Shown one piece after another: positions 45,523 through 60,500 of a DNA stretch of 64,000 bases. The translations under genes and the position numbers were made by a program. The notes beneath the pieces are model-generated. The model did no database searches. It saw only the letters and a program-made list of their open reading frames with translations, and was not told the origin of the DNA. The stretch is from Petrosia ficiformis (lineage: Eukaryota > Porifera > Demospongiae > Haplosclerida > Petrosiidae): assembly GCA_947044365.1 (NCBI GenBank), contig OX345651.1, positions 2,433,926 to 2,497,925 on the forward strand, in the 5' to 3' direction. Positions within the stretch are counted from its first letter, which is position 1. The number at the start of each line of letters is the position of its first letter.

Positions 45523-48500
45523 TCAGTCAATCAGGCCAGCATCCGTCAACAATCTTTCACAAGCCATACACAAGTTTTCAGAATGGAACGGTTCATCTAT
45601 CAGTTCATTAAAAACTTCAATTGTTCCTGTACGTAGTTCACGGGATGCAAGTACAATTTTTTCCATTTTGTTTTGAGTAAGAAACTAAAAATACAAAATA
45701 CAACAAAAAGTTCAATCACAACAGTATAGTGTTTCTGATTGTTTTAAAAGCAGCAAAAAGGAAGATTTAACCCTATTGAAACAATATTCTAATGCTTGGC
45801 AAATTAAATTATGTGACACAAAAAGAAACTGGAATACAATTAATATCATTATGATTATAGCAAACATTGTTAGCCATCAACATACAGTCATACATGACTC
45901 AACCAAAATGTATTGTTGATAACTATTTTTAGTAATAATTATTCATCAATTACTGACCGACATGCAGTAGTAGTGACGCTCAATTCCATCAGCAGGTATA
46001 TCTACACGATCAACATAGTTATCAGCTTCAGTTGTAGTAGAAGAGAAACCTTTTTCACGTATGATCTACATTTATAATAACAGTAATGATTGTAAGTAGT
46101 AAAATAATAATTTAAAGTAGTTACATAGTATGATACTATTATAAATTCACGATACTGTAAGTTGTTTTGGCTTTGGCCGAAGCTCAATATTGCTAAATTG
46201 AAAAACTAGTGAGAATGTGCAAATTTCAGTATTGAACATGTTTCCATTAATTAACATATTTTAGAAATAACACTATGGTAATATGAATATGTATAAATAT
46301 ATAAAATTGTGAATAAAGGGGTGTTCGAATGAACAAGTACAGAAATCCCACCACAAGTGTGATTGGGAAACATGAATATTTATTGAGAAAATAATTGCAG
46401 ACAATACTTGATAGTAGTAATAATAATTATTATTATAGATTATATTTTGTGTGTGTGTGTTACATCTTACTGTAGAGTCCAAGTCCTACCAAGAGGCAAG
46501 AGTACAGTTTAAAAAGAAACATAGAGTGTAAAAATCGAGTTGTTAAAACTATTTCGTGGCAATGAAATCAAATAGGTGGAGCTAGAAAGCAGTGGTGTGT
46601 CATATCAGTAATTTTCATTTTGACACGATACCGAGTAGTTTGGGAATCAGTATCAATGGTATTGAGTACGATACCAATACTTGATAATGCTCATGTGCAA
46701 TTGTGCATAATACATGTCTTAAATAAACGTCAAATTTTGTACAAATTCAGTTAAAAATGTGGAAGCGCTTTGTAAATGTTTCTGTTAAATGGGTGTGTCT
46801 GATTAAAATAGAAGTGTGGTGATTAGTATCAGTATCGGTATTGATAATTGGACATTACTCAATACCAGAAATTTCAGACGTGGATATCAAAGTATCGAGT
46901 ACTTTGGTATTGAATTATCCGTGATGGTCATGGCAGAAAGCTTAGAGCCACCTCAATGTTGTAGCAGCCACTACTTCAATTGTACTTGATTTCAAGCTTT
47001 GATTCGACAGCAATAGAAGTGGAGCATGTACTATTTTGATCCTTGTATAATTTCAAGTCTTTTGGTAGCTCAATTGAAGTCCCAATGTTGTTAATTGTCC
47101 AGAAATTTTGTTCACACACACACACACACACACAGAACACTAGATTACAGTAGCCTGCTCTGCCTACACGGGTGAGGGTTTAATTGAATTCTTAATGGTA
47201 TCCCACAAGATTAGCTTGTTGTACAATAAAATTGAAAAATATGAGGCTTTTCTTTAAAAAAATTTAGAAAATTACCCAGCATAGCAATAAGCTATAAGTT
47301 CTATAATACAAGAACTACTATGTAATGCTTGTTGTATATGTACAGATGTACATGTATCACACACACTCTACATGTATATTTACCACATTTGCTACTTCGT
47401 TAGGAATGACTCCCCTAACCTCTTTGATTATACCATAACAATCAGGACCTTCAGTTGTGTCAGGTTCAGTTACAACAGGTTCAGTAACTTCAGTTACTTC
47501 TTCATCAATCATAATGCGTCTTAAAAATTGAAAACTAAAAAACAACAGCTTTTATATCGAATTGTTACCTACCCATTCTCTTGTTCTGTTCCCAAGTCTG
47601 GTTCATTCATCATAGGTCTGTGATTACTCTCTTCTTCAGATTCACTTGGAAACTCTGGCCTGAAATAATATTATTATACATATATACAAGAATCCTTAAA
47701 TATATTACCATTCTTGTTGCCTTCCAAATTCTGGCTCATTCATCATAGGATTGTTCCACTGGTTAACAACAGCTTTGTCATTAAACTGTTGATTACTCTC
47801 TTCTTCAGATTCACTTGGAAACTCTGGCCTGAAATAATATTATTATACATAGGTATTATTATATACAAGCATTCTTAAATATATTACCATTCTTGTTGCC
47901 TTCCAAATTCTGGCTCATTCATCATAGGCCTAATTGATAGAAATGTCAAAAATAACTTAGCTGACTAACAAATGGAAATCTACCTTTCACGATGTTCATT
48001 CATCATAGGATTGTTCCACTGGTTAGCAGCAGCTTTGTTGTCCCATTCATTAAACTGTTGATTACTCTCTTCTTCAGATTCACTTGGAAACTCTGGCCTG
48101 AAATAATATTATCATACATAGGTATTATTATATACAAGAATCCTTAAATATATTACCATTGTTGTTGCCTTCCAAATTCTGGCTCATTCATCATAGGCCT
48201 AATTGTTGTTAGAAATGTAAACAATAACTACATGTATACAGTTATAATTACAATGATTATTACATTTTTAATAATAAGCATTCTCATTAGTATTATGTGA
48301 AAAAAGTATAAATGACCTTTCATTCACAGGATCATTCCCCTGGTGAGCAACACTGTCTTGCATTTTACTTTGTTCATCCATGTTTTCCGGTGAATTCTCT
48401 TCCTTTTGCACCCAATCAAACTGTTGCTTGACTGCTTGGAAGTGACGATTTAGATTTTCTAGTTCCTGATCAGTTGCCTCCTTTTCTTCTTGATTCACAA

Positions 48501-51500
48501 ACATTTCTCGGCTAACAATTAAAAAAAAAACAATGAATGACCTTTTGTAATGACATTGTGTTTACTTTTTGGTCTCCTTCAGTTCTTCTTCAACTTCTGG
48601 TTCATTCATCATAGGTCTAATTATAATAAATATGCAAGAAATGAAACAAATGATAAATATACCTCTCATTCATGTTCCACTGGTTAACAGCATTGATATC
48701 ACTATTCTCCCATTTGTTAAACATTGGCCTCCTATCTTCTTGAGATTGAATTGGGAACTCTGGCCTGAAATAATATTATCATACATAAATGTGTTATTAT
48801 ATACAAGAATGCTTATAAAACTAAAATAATACCATTGTTGTTGCCTTCCAAATTCTGGTTCATTCATCATAGGATTGTTCCACTGGTTAACAACAGCTTT
48901 GTCATTAAACTGTTGATTACTCTCTTCTTCAGATTCACTTGGAAACTCTGGCCTGAAATAATATTATTATACATAGGTATTATTATATACAAGCATTCTT
49001 AAATATATTACCATTCTTGTTGCCTTCCAAATTCTGGCTCATTCATCATAGGCCTAATTGATAGAAATGTCAAAAATAACTTAGCTGACTATAACAAATG
49101 GAAATCTACCTTTCACGATGTTCATTCATCATAGGATTGTTCCACTGGTTAACAACAGCTTTGTCATTAAACTGTTGATTACTCTCTTCTTCAGATTCAC
49201 TTGGAAACTCTGGCCTGAAATAATATTATCATACATAAGTATTATTATATACAAGAATCCTTAAATATATTACCATTCTTGTTGCCTTCCAAATTCTGGC
49301 TCATTCATCATAGGCCTAATTGATAGAAATGAAAACAATAACTTAGCTGACTATAACAAATGGAAATCTACCTTTCATGATGTTCATTCATCATAGGATT
49401 GTTCCACTGGTTAACAACAGCTTTGTTGTCCCATTCATTAAACTGTTGATTACTCTCTTCTTCAGATTCACTTGGAAACTCTGGCCTGAAATAATATTAT
49501 CATACATAGGTATTATTATATACAAGCATTCTTAAATATATTACCATTCTTGTTGCCTTCCAAATTCTGGCTCATTCATCATAGGGCTAATTGATAGAAA
49601 TGTCAAAAATAACTTAGCTGACTATAACAAATGGAAATCTTACCTTTCACGATGTTCATTCATCATAGGATTGTTCCACTGGTTAGCAGCAGCTTTGTTG
49701 TCCCATTCATTAAACTGTTGATTACTCTCTTGAGTCTCTTCTTTTGATTCACTTGGAAACTCTGGCCTGAAATAATATTAAATAAGTATTATTATATACA
49801 AGCATGCTTAAATATATTACCATTGTTGTTGCCTTCCAAATTCTGGCTCATTCATCATAGGATTGTTCCACTGGTTAGCAGCAGCTTTGTTGTCCCATTC
49901 ATTAAACTGTTGATTACTCTCTTGAGTCTCTTCTTTTGATTCACTTGGAAACTCTGGCCTGAAATAATATTAAATAAGTATTATTATATACAAGAATGCT
50001 TAAATATATTACCATTGTTGTTGCCTTCCAAATTCTGGTTCATTCATCATAGGATTGTTCCACTGGTTAACAACAGCTTTGTCATTAAACTGTTGATTAC
50101 TCTCTTCTTCAGATTCACTTGGAAACTCTGGCCTGAAATAATATTATTATACATAGGTATTATTATATACAAGCATTCTTAAATATATTACCATTCTTGT
50201 TGCCTTCCAAATTCTGGCTCATTCATCATAGGCCTAATCGTTGTTAGAAATGTAAACAATAACTACATGTATACAGTTATAATTACAATGATGATTATTA
50301 CATTTTTAATAATAATAAGCATTCTTATATATGCATTAAATTTTATGTATTATAATAATGATACATGTAATTCTAATAATTATACATGAAAAAAGTATAA
50401 ATGACTTTTCTAGTTCCTGATCAGTTGCCTCCTTTTCTTCTTGATTCACAAACAATTGGCTAACAATTTAAAAAAAACGATGAATGACCTTTAATAACAC
50501 TGTGTTTACTTTTTGATCTCTTCATTTTGTTCATTTGTGGATTGTGTTTTGAGTTGTTCCTTCAGTTCTTCTTCTACATCCCCCAAACGGTTTCTCAAGT
50601 CTTCAAAATCTTTAATAAGAACTTCATCACTATCATCATTTTCAGTTGAGTGCCATTGATTCTTTACTAAGATACAGGAATTAAAAAATAGTTATAATTA
50701 TCTACTATAATACAGGAGTAGTATTGTTTTAGCATGATAATAATGATCTCTTTTAGTTAGTAACTAAAATAATATAAGGCTAAATAAAATGTTAATTTTT
50801 TAGTTACAACAACACATGTAGTTAATAACTAAAATAATATATATATAAGGCTTAATAAAATGTTCATTTTTTAGTTTAGGTAATTAACAAGTGTATATAG
50901 AGAAAAAAAACATCCCTATGATTGCTTTACAAATTTAAGTGAAGATAAAAGTATCCCTATGCTGCTTTGTAGTGTCCAGCACTATGATTCAGTAATCATG
51001 GCTGACTTGATCAAGTATTATAGTTATTATTTTGATTATCTACTCTCCTGACCTTTGAAAGGACCTTGTAGAACTTTAGGAATATATTTCAGGCAGAATA
51101 GCTAGCTATTAGTTCCAGTTTTTACGTAAGCCAGGCAGTTTTCTTTCTGCTGGTCTGTAGAGCTCGTCGCTCGAGCGCGCGTTCTTTTACGCGCCACACC
51201 CATTAATTGACCGAGCCCCAGGGAATGACGCAACTTCCTTAACTACGTATACAACGCAATACTCGCGCAAGTGGACACAAGAAAAAATATACATTAAACC
51301 CCGTGGAAAGCAACATAGGGATGGCCCTACGGGCCATAAAAATCATAAATTCCTTTTTTAAAACAAAGTTGGTCAAAGTAACATAAAATAGAAATTGCTG
51401 CAATATGAGTCTAGCAATATCTGCAATTAATAAACAAGTAAGCTGTCAGACTACAGAAAAAACAAGTGTATATGGAGAAAAAAAGTATCCCTATGATTGC

Positions 51501-54500
51501 TTTATGGTGTCCAGCATTCGGTAATCATGGCTGACTTTATCATGCCTGAAACACAACAGCCTATTATAGTTATTATTTTGATTATCTACACTCTTTACCT
51601 TTTAAAGAATCTTGTAGAACTTTAGGAATGTATTTCAGGTAGAATAGCTAGCTAGCAGTTCCAGTTTCTAATTCTATGTAAGCTACAACTTACAAGCCTA
51701 GTTTAGCCTACAGGCAGCTTTCTTTCTGCTGAGTTCGAGTGCGCGTTCTATTACGCGCCACGCCCATTAATTGACCGAGCCCCCGGGAATGACGCAACTT
51801 CCTTAACTACGTATACAACCGTTTACAACGCATACTCGCGCAAGTGGACACAAGAAAATATATTATAATGATAATTATAATAATATATATATAGTTCCAA
51901 CCCGTGGGAAAGCAATCATAGGGATGGCCGTACGGGCCATAAAAACGGTTGTTTCTTCATATAAGAAGTCACGAAATTATGCTACATTTATATAGTTTCA
52001 TATGGTATAAGAATTATGTTAGGAGTACTGACATTGTTAGGGTTATATCAGGATGTTTTTGTTCTTACTCAAGCATGAAATTATTGTATTTTGTGGTTTG
52101 TATAAGTATTATACTATTTTGAATGTGTAATATAGCTACTATACTATCCTTATATGAAGAGATGACCAAAAAAACAAAGGCTACAACAAAGACGAATGAG
52201 GTACATGTACATTTACATGGAAAGAAGAACATCCAGAAAAAATGCTAAAGAAACACCAGAAGATAGAAAAGTGAGGTTGCATGAAAGAAGGTTTAGTCAG
52301 AGATAAAACGTCATCTGCAAAGGTTTGCCCCCACGATGGAGTTACATTTGACTAGTTAGTATTATTGTCATATTTCACTATAATTTCTTAAGTGGAACTA
52401 CACATATAATTTTATGTACATTAATATAACCAAAATACAAAGCATTGTGGGGTGAGTCTGTACATGTACATGTACATGTATGTTACAATGAAGATGACTG
52501 AGCGGGAGTAGAACTATACACTGTAAAAATGAATTTGTTATTTTGACAGACCAGTTGTTACCTCAGTTGCATGTACATTTATAATACATAGTTAGAAACA
52601 TCAAATGCGAGGATATATAATTAACATTTTGTCTGGTTATAATAATTATAGCTATATATATAATAAAAAGGACTACAGTTATGATTGTACATTCTACATG
52701 TGGCAGTAGGGTGTATATTGCATTCATGATTGCATGAAAATTGTTTTTACTATAACCAATAATTTGAAACAAATTGTTTTATATTATCTCATTTTAAAGA
52801 CATCAATAACAGCCTCCTTATATAGTAGTAAGGTACATGTATGTACATTCCTGATTGCATGATTAGTTTTTACTATAACCAATAATTTGAAACTAATCGT
52901 TTTATATTATCTTATTTTGAAGATATCAATAACAGCCTCTTTACATGGTAGTAAGGTGTATATTGGTATACGCATTTATTGGGCTCGCCGCACCTATGCG
53001 TGGGCGAGTCTTTAGCACTTTGGTTGTCATTCTGTCATTCATTCTGTCTGTCTGTCTGTCCCCACTTTTTTAATTTAATCGTCGATTTAAAGAGTTCATA
53101 GAGTAGAGAAAGAAGTTTATCAAAATCATATTGAAAAGAGATTTGTAACAGACATTGTTTTAGCAAGTTACAGACTCATACATTCTATCTCTGTAAGCTC
53201 TCCAGTTTCTGCCATTTACTTGCAATAACCCACACCCTCAGCCACACCCTATGTGATCACGTGAGATCAAACGTGGAGGTCAGTTTAGAGCAATACCTTC
53301 CTTTCTGCTATTATTGAACTTTTGTTTGACTTTCAAATTACATATATTTGAACTCTAAGTTCAATGTTTTTGCTCATTGTAGTTGTAAAAATGTACAATT
53401 CATTATAGGATAATTATCTTTAGTAACTGAGTGTTGTGGCATAGATATTTTGGTAATGAATGAGGTAATGAATATTTGTTGGAAGAGTATATTATGTAAT
53501 TTGACTGTAAGTAATATAGTTATTATACTAGTGCAAAGCAGTATAGCTGATGGAGAATCATTCTTAGTCATCTTCCATGTGTTTTTATATTTATCAGAAA
53601 TAATCTTAGCCAGTCTAGCCACAAAAAAACTTTCTCAACCAACTTTCAACTTTATATAAACAACAAATTCAAATTTAAGCTTGTTACTTTCTCTCTTGCA
53701 TCTCATTTATTTAATTGTTGCAATTGCAACCTATCCTTAAGCTACAGCAGCGAGGCCACGCACCATATATAGTCATAACATTCCTTTTCACTATATAGCT
53801 ATATTAAAACCAGACTAAATGCTAACTATCCTCTTATTTCATGTTTCTAACTATATATTGGAAATGTAAGTGCAACTGAGGTAACAACTGGTCTGTTAAA
53901 ATAACAAATTCATTTTTACAGTGTAGTTCCTACTACAATGAAAGAAAAACAAAAACTAGAAGACTAACAGGAGTTGAGCTAGGACCTTCAGCTGCACACG
54001 AACAAACAAATAACATTCATTCACACAAAGGGTGGCAACATAAGTAGATTGTGTGTACACAGATACAATTTTGTTTAGTTGTATAGTGTGTAGCAAGTAC
54101 TGTAGTGTAGTAATGGTGTGTGTACTGTGTGTGAGTGTGTTATGAAAATTTAAAATTGATTGGCAGGGGACTTGACCATCCTTACAGAGAACAGAGTAGA
54201 AATCCCTTGTGCAACATAAAGATTTTAATGTTTCCCAACCATCCCCAACATATATTTATTTAGTTGATATTATGTAAGAATGCACATTCTCACTACAGGA
54301 ATAAGTTTATTTGTATTTCTAAATACTATATCTGGTCATCAGGGAAACTCCACAATCTGGTCATTACAGAACCAGAAGTTTTAGTCCCTTTAATCTTCCA
54401 ACTTATTGCTTGCTACGAAAAGGGAGGAACCACTCCACATTTGGAATCTGGCAGTGTGAAGCTTTTATTTATTTCTATTACTACAGGCATGAATAATCAT

Positions 54501-57500
54501 ATAAGCACATGTACGTACTTCTTTGTTTTATGCTTATAGATATGGCTGGCTGGTGTCCTTTGTAGCAGCAGATTTGCAATTTGCCATTGAGACCTTGGGC
54601 TTTTCTTTGTTTATCAGCAGTGTTAACTTTGTGCCATGTGCTTTAAAGGTCAGTATGTGTACAGACTAATTACAATATAAATCACTTTTCAAGTGTTTAC
54701 TTAAGCTTGTGCAAACTAGCAAAGGTGTGAATTAAATCATAGTTAAAGGATTATTATACCATGGTGCGTGGGCGATCGCCATGGTAACCTTTGATGTACT
54801 GCGGGGAGATATATGCCCATAACATGTAGACAGGGAGATTTAGTGTCTAGCTACTAAATTGTATTTTCACAGTTTTTACAGTAAAACACTAATTGGGATT
54901 GTACTATGGTTTCTACTTGACAACAGTGATATCAAATGTGCATACATTTGTGTTACCATGGTATAAAATACATATAGACCTGTTTGGAGGCAGTTATGGG
55001 CATATAACACCCTTGAGATAATTGTCTCGGGCTATGCCCTCGACCAATTATCTCATGGGTGTTATATGCCCATAACTGCAGGGTATATCCTATACTTAAC
55101 AGTACAGTGTTTGTGAATAAGTAGAATCGGACAAAAATATAATTCTAGTTATTATTGTTGTGGCCCACACCACAATGGTTATAGTATTGTTATAATTATT
55201 TAACCTAATAGTTTTACTTTTAGTTATGGTTAACAATTATAATACTATTATGTATGTGCAACAGGTAGAAAAATGGTCTGAATACATTAAGCTGAATAAT
55301 TTATGCAGTACCAGTTCAATTTCTAATTCAATTTAATGTGTGGGCAGGAGCACTTTCAGCATATTTGTATGTACATATACATGTACATATATGTGTGTAA
55401 CATGAGAAAGATATGATAACCCATTTCTTGGTAGCTAGTAAAATATTTACAGACATAACATCTCATATGCACTGACATGTCTTGATGATTGTATTAGACA
55501 GAATAAGTGTTATCAATGCTTTGCTAATCTCGCCTCACATTGAAACTAAATGCTAAATTCTATAAATTAATGAGGAAAGTGAAAAACATTATTAATAATT
55601 AGAAAAGAGTCATCAGGTTGATCGGTTGGTTGTTGGATTAGATACCATGGTTATTACCTTACTATTTCATAGTGTTAAATTTATTATCCAGGCAAGCCAC
55701 CACAATGCCTTACCTTCATCTACTATCTCTACAGTCTGTACATGAAGGAGGAAACCTCAAATATGAAAATATAATTCCTGTAATTTGTCTCTATCACAAT
55801 GTAGATTGAGCTGAAATCAGGAATGGGGTCCAAGCACTCGGGCTTACGTTTCAAGCATAGTATAATGAATCCATCGAAATGCTTATAGACACGTGAAAGG
55901 ACATAAACCTTTGTATCAGTACTGATGCTTACAGCACTGTCACTTTCTGAGCAGTTTTAAGCCATTCATCAGTCTAAAGCTAACCAAGTGTAATCAATTG
56001 AATTTTGGAAAGAAAAGGCAGCCAGTTTTTCAACATTACCACAACTGTCCACCTATCAGCTGAACATTTTGAACACTTGATGCACTATAAATATAAAATG
56101 GTTATTATAACAGACCAGTAGTTACCTGTTGCATACTTACAGGCTCTTAATTGTAGATAATATTAAAAATCATTTCAACTATATACATGTAGGAAAATGA
56201 AATACAAGGATAATAAATAACATTTTTATCTGGTTCTGTATAACTACTATAATTATTATAGTAAAAAAGGAATATTGACTGCAGCCATGAATACAATGTA
56301 CACTATATGAGGCTGTTATTGATACTTTCAAAATGAGATTATATACAATTTGTTTCCCATTATTGGCTATAGTAAAAACATAATTATTTTATGGCCCGCA
56401 GGGCCATCCCTATGATTGCTTTCCCACGGGTTCGATGTATGTTTATATATATATATTATATTTTCTTGTGTCCACTTACGCGAGTATGCGTTGTATACGT
56501 AGTTAAGGAAGTTACATCATTCCCGGGGGCTCGGTCAATTAATGGGCGTGGCGCGTAAAAGAACGCGCGATCAAGCTCTACAGACCAGCAGAAAGAAAGC
56601 TGTGTAGTTTACGTAGAAACTGGAACTAATAGCTAGCTATTCTACCTGAAATATATTCTACAAGTTCTACAAGGTTCTTTAAAAGGTAAACAGAGTAGAT
56701 AATCAAAATAATAACTATAATAGGCTGATGTGTTTCAGGCATCATAAAGTTAGCCATGATTACTGAATGATGGACACCACAAAGCAGTCATAGGGATACT
56801 TTTTTCTCTATATACCTTGTACATCATACTATCACATGAGGAGATGTGTAATTATGTTGTTCTGAAAATAACCAATTGCTTATAGCAACTGAGGTAACCA
56901 CTGTGTAGTTAAAATAATCAATTCAGTTTTACATATTCATTTTCAATTTATTCTAGTCAGTTATTTTCATCCTCATTACAGCCATTGCTTAAGTTATATA
57001 TACTTGAGTTAAACTTGGGCATAGCACATGTGCTTGTGCTTTTAACTTAAGCTACTTTTCAATTCTCAGTACTTGTGCTTACAATGTACTGTTTCAACTT
57101 ATTGTTTGAATCCTTTTAATGTGCTTTGCCCCATTCCTGGCTAAAATTAATGTGCATTACAAAATACATCACTGAAATGTCTTATGTACATGTATATGTG
57201 TATACAGTAATCATAATAATTATTATGGCTTCAGATTAATATGTAAACTGTTTATCTTTATTCTTGTAATTATCGCACACAGACAGAACACCAATGTTAC
57301 ATGTTATTCTCTTTATAATAATTCCCATAGAATTGACTAATAATACACGTGTTATAATAATTATGATGAGTATACATTGTGAGAATCATAATGATTAAAG
57401 TATACACTTCTCGATAATTGTTAAGAAACTGCTATAGTAAATATACATAGTACATTAATATTACAATAACAACAGTGAACAGTTCCACAGAAAATATGTG

Positions 57501-60500
57501 TAGGATTGTCATAACTGTCAGAAAAGTTACATTTATGACATAACACAAGGATCTGAAACTTTTGTGCGCAATCTATACTATACATATAATTATTCTTAAT
57601 TCAGTTTCTCTGATCGGGAAATATAGCAGCTACATGTAAATGTATATAGTCAGCCACCTTATTTTCAGTAACACCATATTTTCCAGTATAATAAGAACAA
57701 TTATAGTCTACAAACATAGTCGATTCGAACTATTTTATCTGTATTATACATAATTATACATATTACATAATTATTTGCCAGCAGGGAATCTGTAGGTACC
57801 AGCCGTTCTAGCTGAAATACATTCTAAATGTTATGCAAAAAGTAAGAAGAGTACAAGTAAATCACTATAACAGGCTATTGGGTGATTGCATGAGAAAGTT
57901 GGTAAATGATTTTAATGCACAACAAATTAATCATAGGGATATTTTTTTCTCCATATATCATATACCTAATTATACATAATTACACATAGTTATATATACA
58001 TGTACTATATACATGTATATGTTATGTAATTAATTATAATTTATGTAATATTATATAATAATAATAATACAGCTATAAATAATTACATAGTATGTAATTT
58101 ACATGTATTTTTGCAGTTAAGCCTATCTAGATCATTCATATAATTTATGACAATTATATTATAATTAGCAATATCTATCTAATTCAAGACATACAACATA
58201 TTTATAAACAGTTAGCAGATTTATATACTCAGGTATAGCATTTTCATATGTGATATACAGTGAAATTATGTCACTAAAAAGTCTCCACATAGTAATACTA
58301 ATTACCTTAGTTCTGTTGTTAGTATATATAGTATAGTAATTACTGTCTCATTACTATATATGGTGTTGAATTGACAACAGCAATTACTGTCAAAACTACT
58401 GTAGTATGAAAATGAAACAGCCAAGTAATTACTGTACTGTATATATGGTGACTTTTAATGACATATATACTGTATTTTGGTATATAATAATTGTCAGGGT
58501 CTGATAATCTATTATAATACAAAATATGTACATATATCTGGAAAAAATTGTAGTAATAATCAGCTAAATTAGTGAAATTAGACTCCTACAGAGCAAGTAT
58601 CAAAAGTTAAAATGAGCAAACAGATATAGTGTCATTGTGTTCTTTTAAGTTCTTTTCATGTAATTAACTGCCACATCAAACAAAACTATTGCTAGCTTTT
58701 AAACACTTTGTTATTCATTTATACCTATCTAAACTGGACAAACAAAATAACAACAAAAGGCTTTTTTTTCTCAAGGTACCAAATTAAGCTATATCTGGAT
58801 GAGCAATTCCATCACCATTGCTTATCAATATATTCATAGCATGTATTGTGATGTGAAAACTGATATTCATTAGACTAATTGTTTTGTTCCAGAGAACATT
58901 GTAGCATTATTTCCGACTTTGTTGCATGTAAAAAGTCTATACTAGTTGACAAAATCATTGTACAACAATTGGAACACTTCCAAAAATAAACAGTAATATT
59001 GCTTTGAGCTAATTAAATTAGTATATACATGTAGCTGTAAATATTTCCTGTATTCCTGGAATGAGCAGTTGTAAAAGGTATTTTACAAATCCAATGTACA
59101 TGTAACTGAAGAAATCTGTTTACTATAGATCTTTCCTTCATTCTCAGGCTAATATATAAGTTCCCAACATGTTGGCATAGTATACTGTAACTGTTGCTTT
59201 TTCAGTCCTCATCTTAGAGATTCTTTTAATATTTATACTAGTACAATACATACTGCAAATATTTATAGTCAAAAGTATCTGGCTGATATTAGTCTTCAGT
59301 GGCCTGTTTCTGTAGTTACATACATGTACATGTACATCCATTATCAACATACATATGTGAAAATAGGCAATGCTTAATACACCAATCTACTTCTAAATAT
59401 TTACAGTCTGTACTCTGTATTAGTATAAATATTAAAATAATATGTTCATAGCTAGCCAGATACTTTTGCATTGACAGTCAAGTGTCATAACATATCAACC
59501 ATCAGTATGTGCTGCCAAAGTTTGACTAATAAATTTCACATGATTATACATTTAGCAATATAATAATTAATAATACATAAGAGCAGTAATGTACTACCAT
59601 ATAGTACTATAATTACAAGTATGTACACCACTTCATAGGGACAGAAATAAGAGGCTAATGCCCTCCTCCTGTCTTCATAACTAAAGTCTACTTTATATCT
59701 CTCATATTGCATCATAATCAATCTTAGATGAGCTAAAATTCCAAATGTTCATAATGAAGAATGCATCTACACCCACTAACATTGTGTGTTTTCACCAACA
59801 AGTATTTCGCTAAATGTCTTGTGAGAGAATGAAATCCTAGCAGAAAGTGGTGTGACTATTCTACACATTCACAAAACTCACCAGATAGTTGCAAATATGA
59901 GAAATTTTAGGATCCTGGTTGGATATGTATCACTTAGTCAAGAACTAGTTTTCATTGAATACAATGATTCGGACAATTTTAAAACCTATTCTTGGTTATA
60001 TTCCTATTCATTACTTATTAATAATATTCAGTGCATACACATACCACATGAGTAAAGTATTTATAACCCCAACTTCAATTTTGTTCCTACACTTACATGT
60101 ATGCAATAGTGTATACTGTATAGTATAACAGCATCAAGGGGGATAGGAGGCTAAAGTCATAAAAGAGGGCTTAGACCTCCCAACCTTCACTTCTAAAATA
60201 TACTCAGATTATCACTCTCACAAAAGATAAAATCCAAAGTTTCGTGGCAAAGGAGCCCAAAATGTCTTGTCAGATTTTGTAAGAAACCGCAGCTAAGAAA
60301 GTGGTACATGTATGACTATATAACACTACAAACGTCTGATAGTTGCATTGAAAGAAATTTTCAGCCCCACATAATTATATATAGTATGATGGTATCATCA
60401 TCCCTTTGATGTGGTGAGTTCTATATATTGTATAATAGATCTTTCATGTGCACACTATGCAGGAGATGTCACCATTATACATATATTGTATATAGTATGC

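Noticed and set aside
47573..50233. Regularly spaced direct repeats that could suggest a CRISPR array or satellite
   Set aside because: The repeats have splice sites at constant places, keep one reading frame across exons and sit in animal-type DNA; they are tandem exon units.
53374..53659. Overlapping ORFs on both strands
   Set aside because: They lie inside the family-D element, are hydrophobic or low-complexity, and neither shows a family motif.
54264..54539. 91-codon plus-strand ORF
   Set aside because: No domain, no splice partners and it overlaps AT-rich repeats; likely chance.
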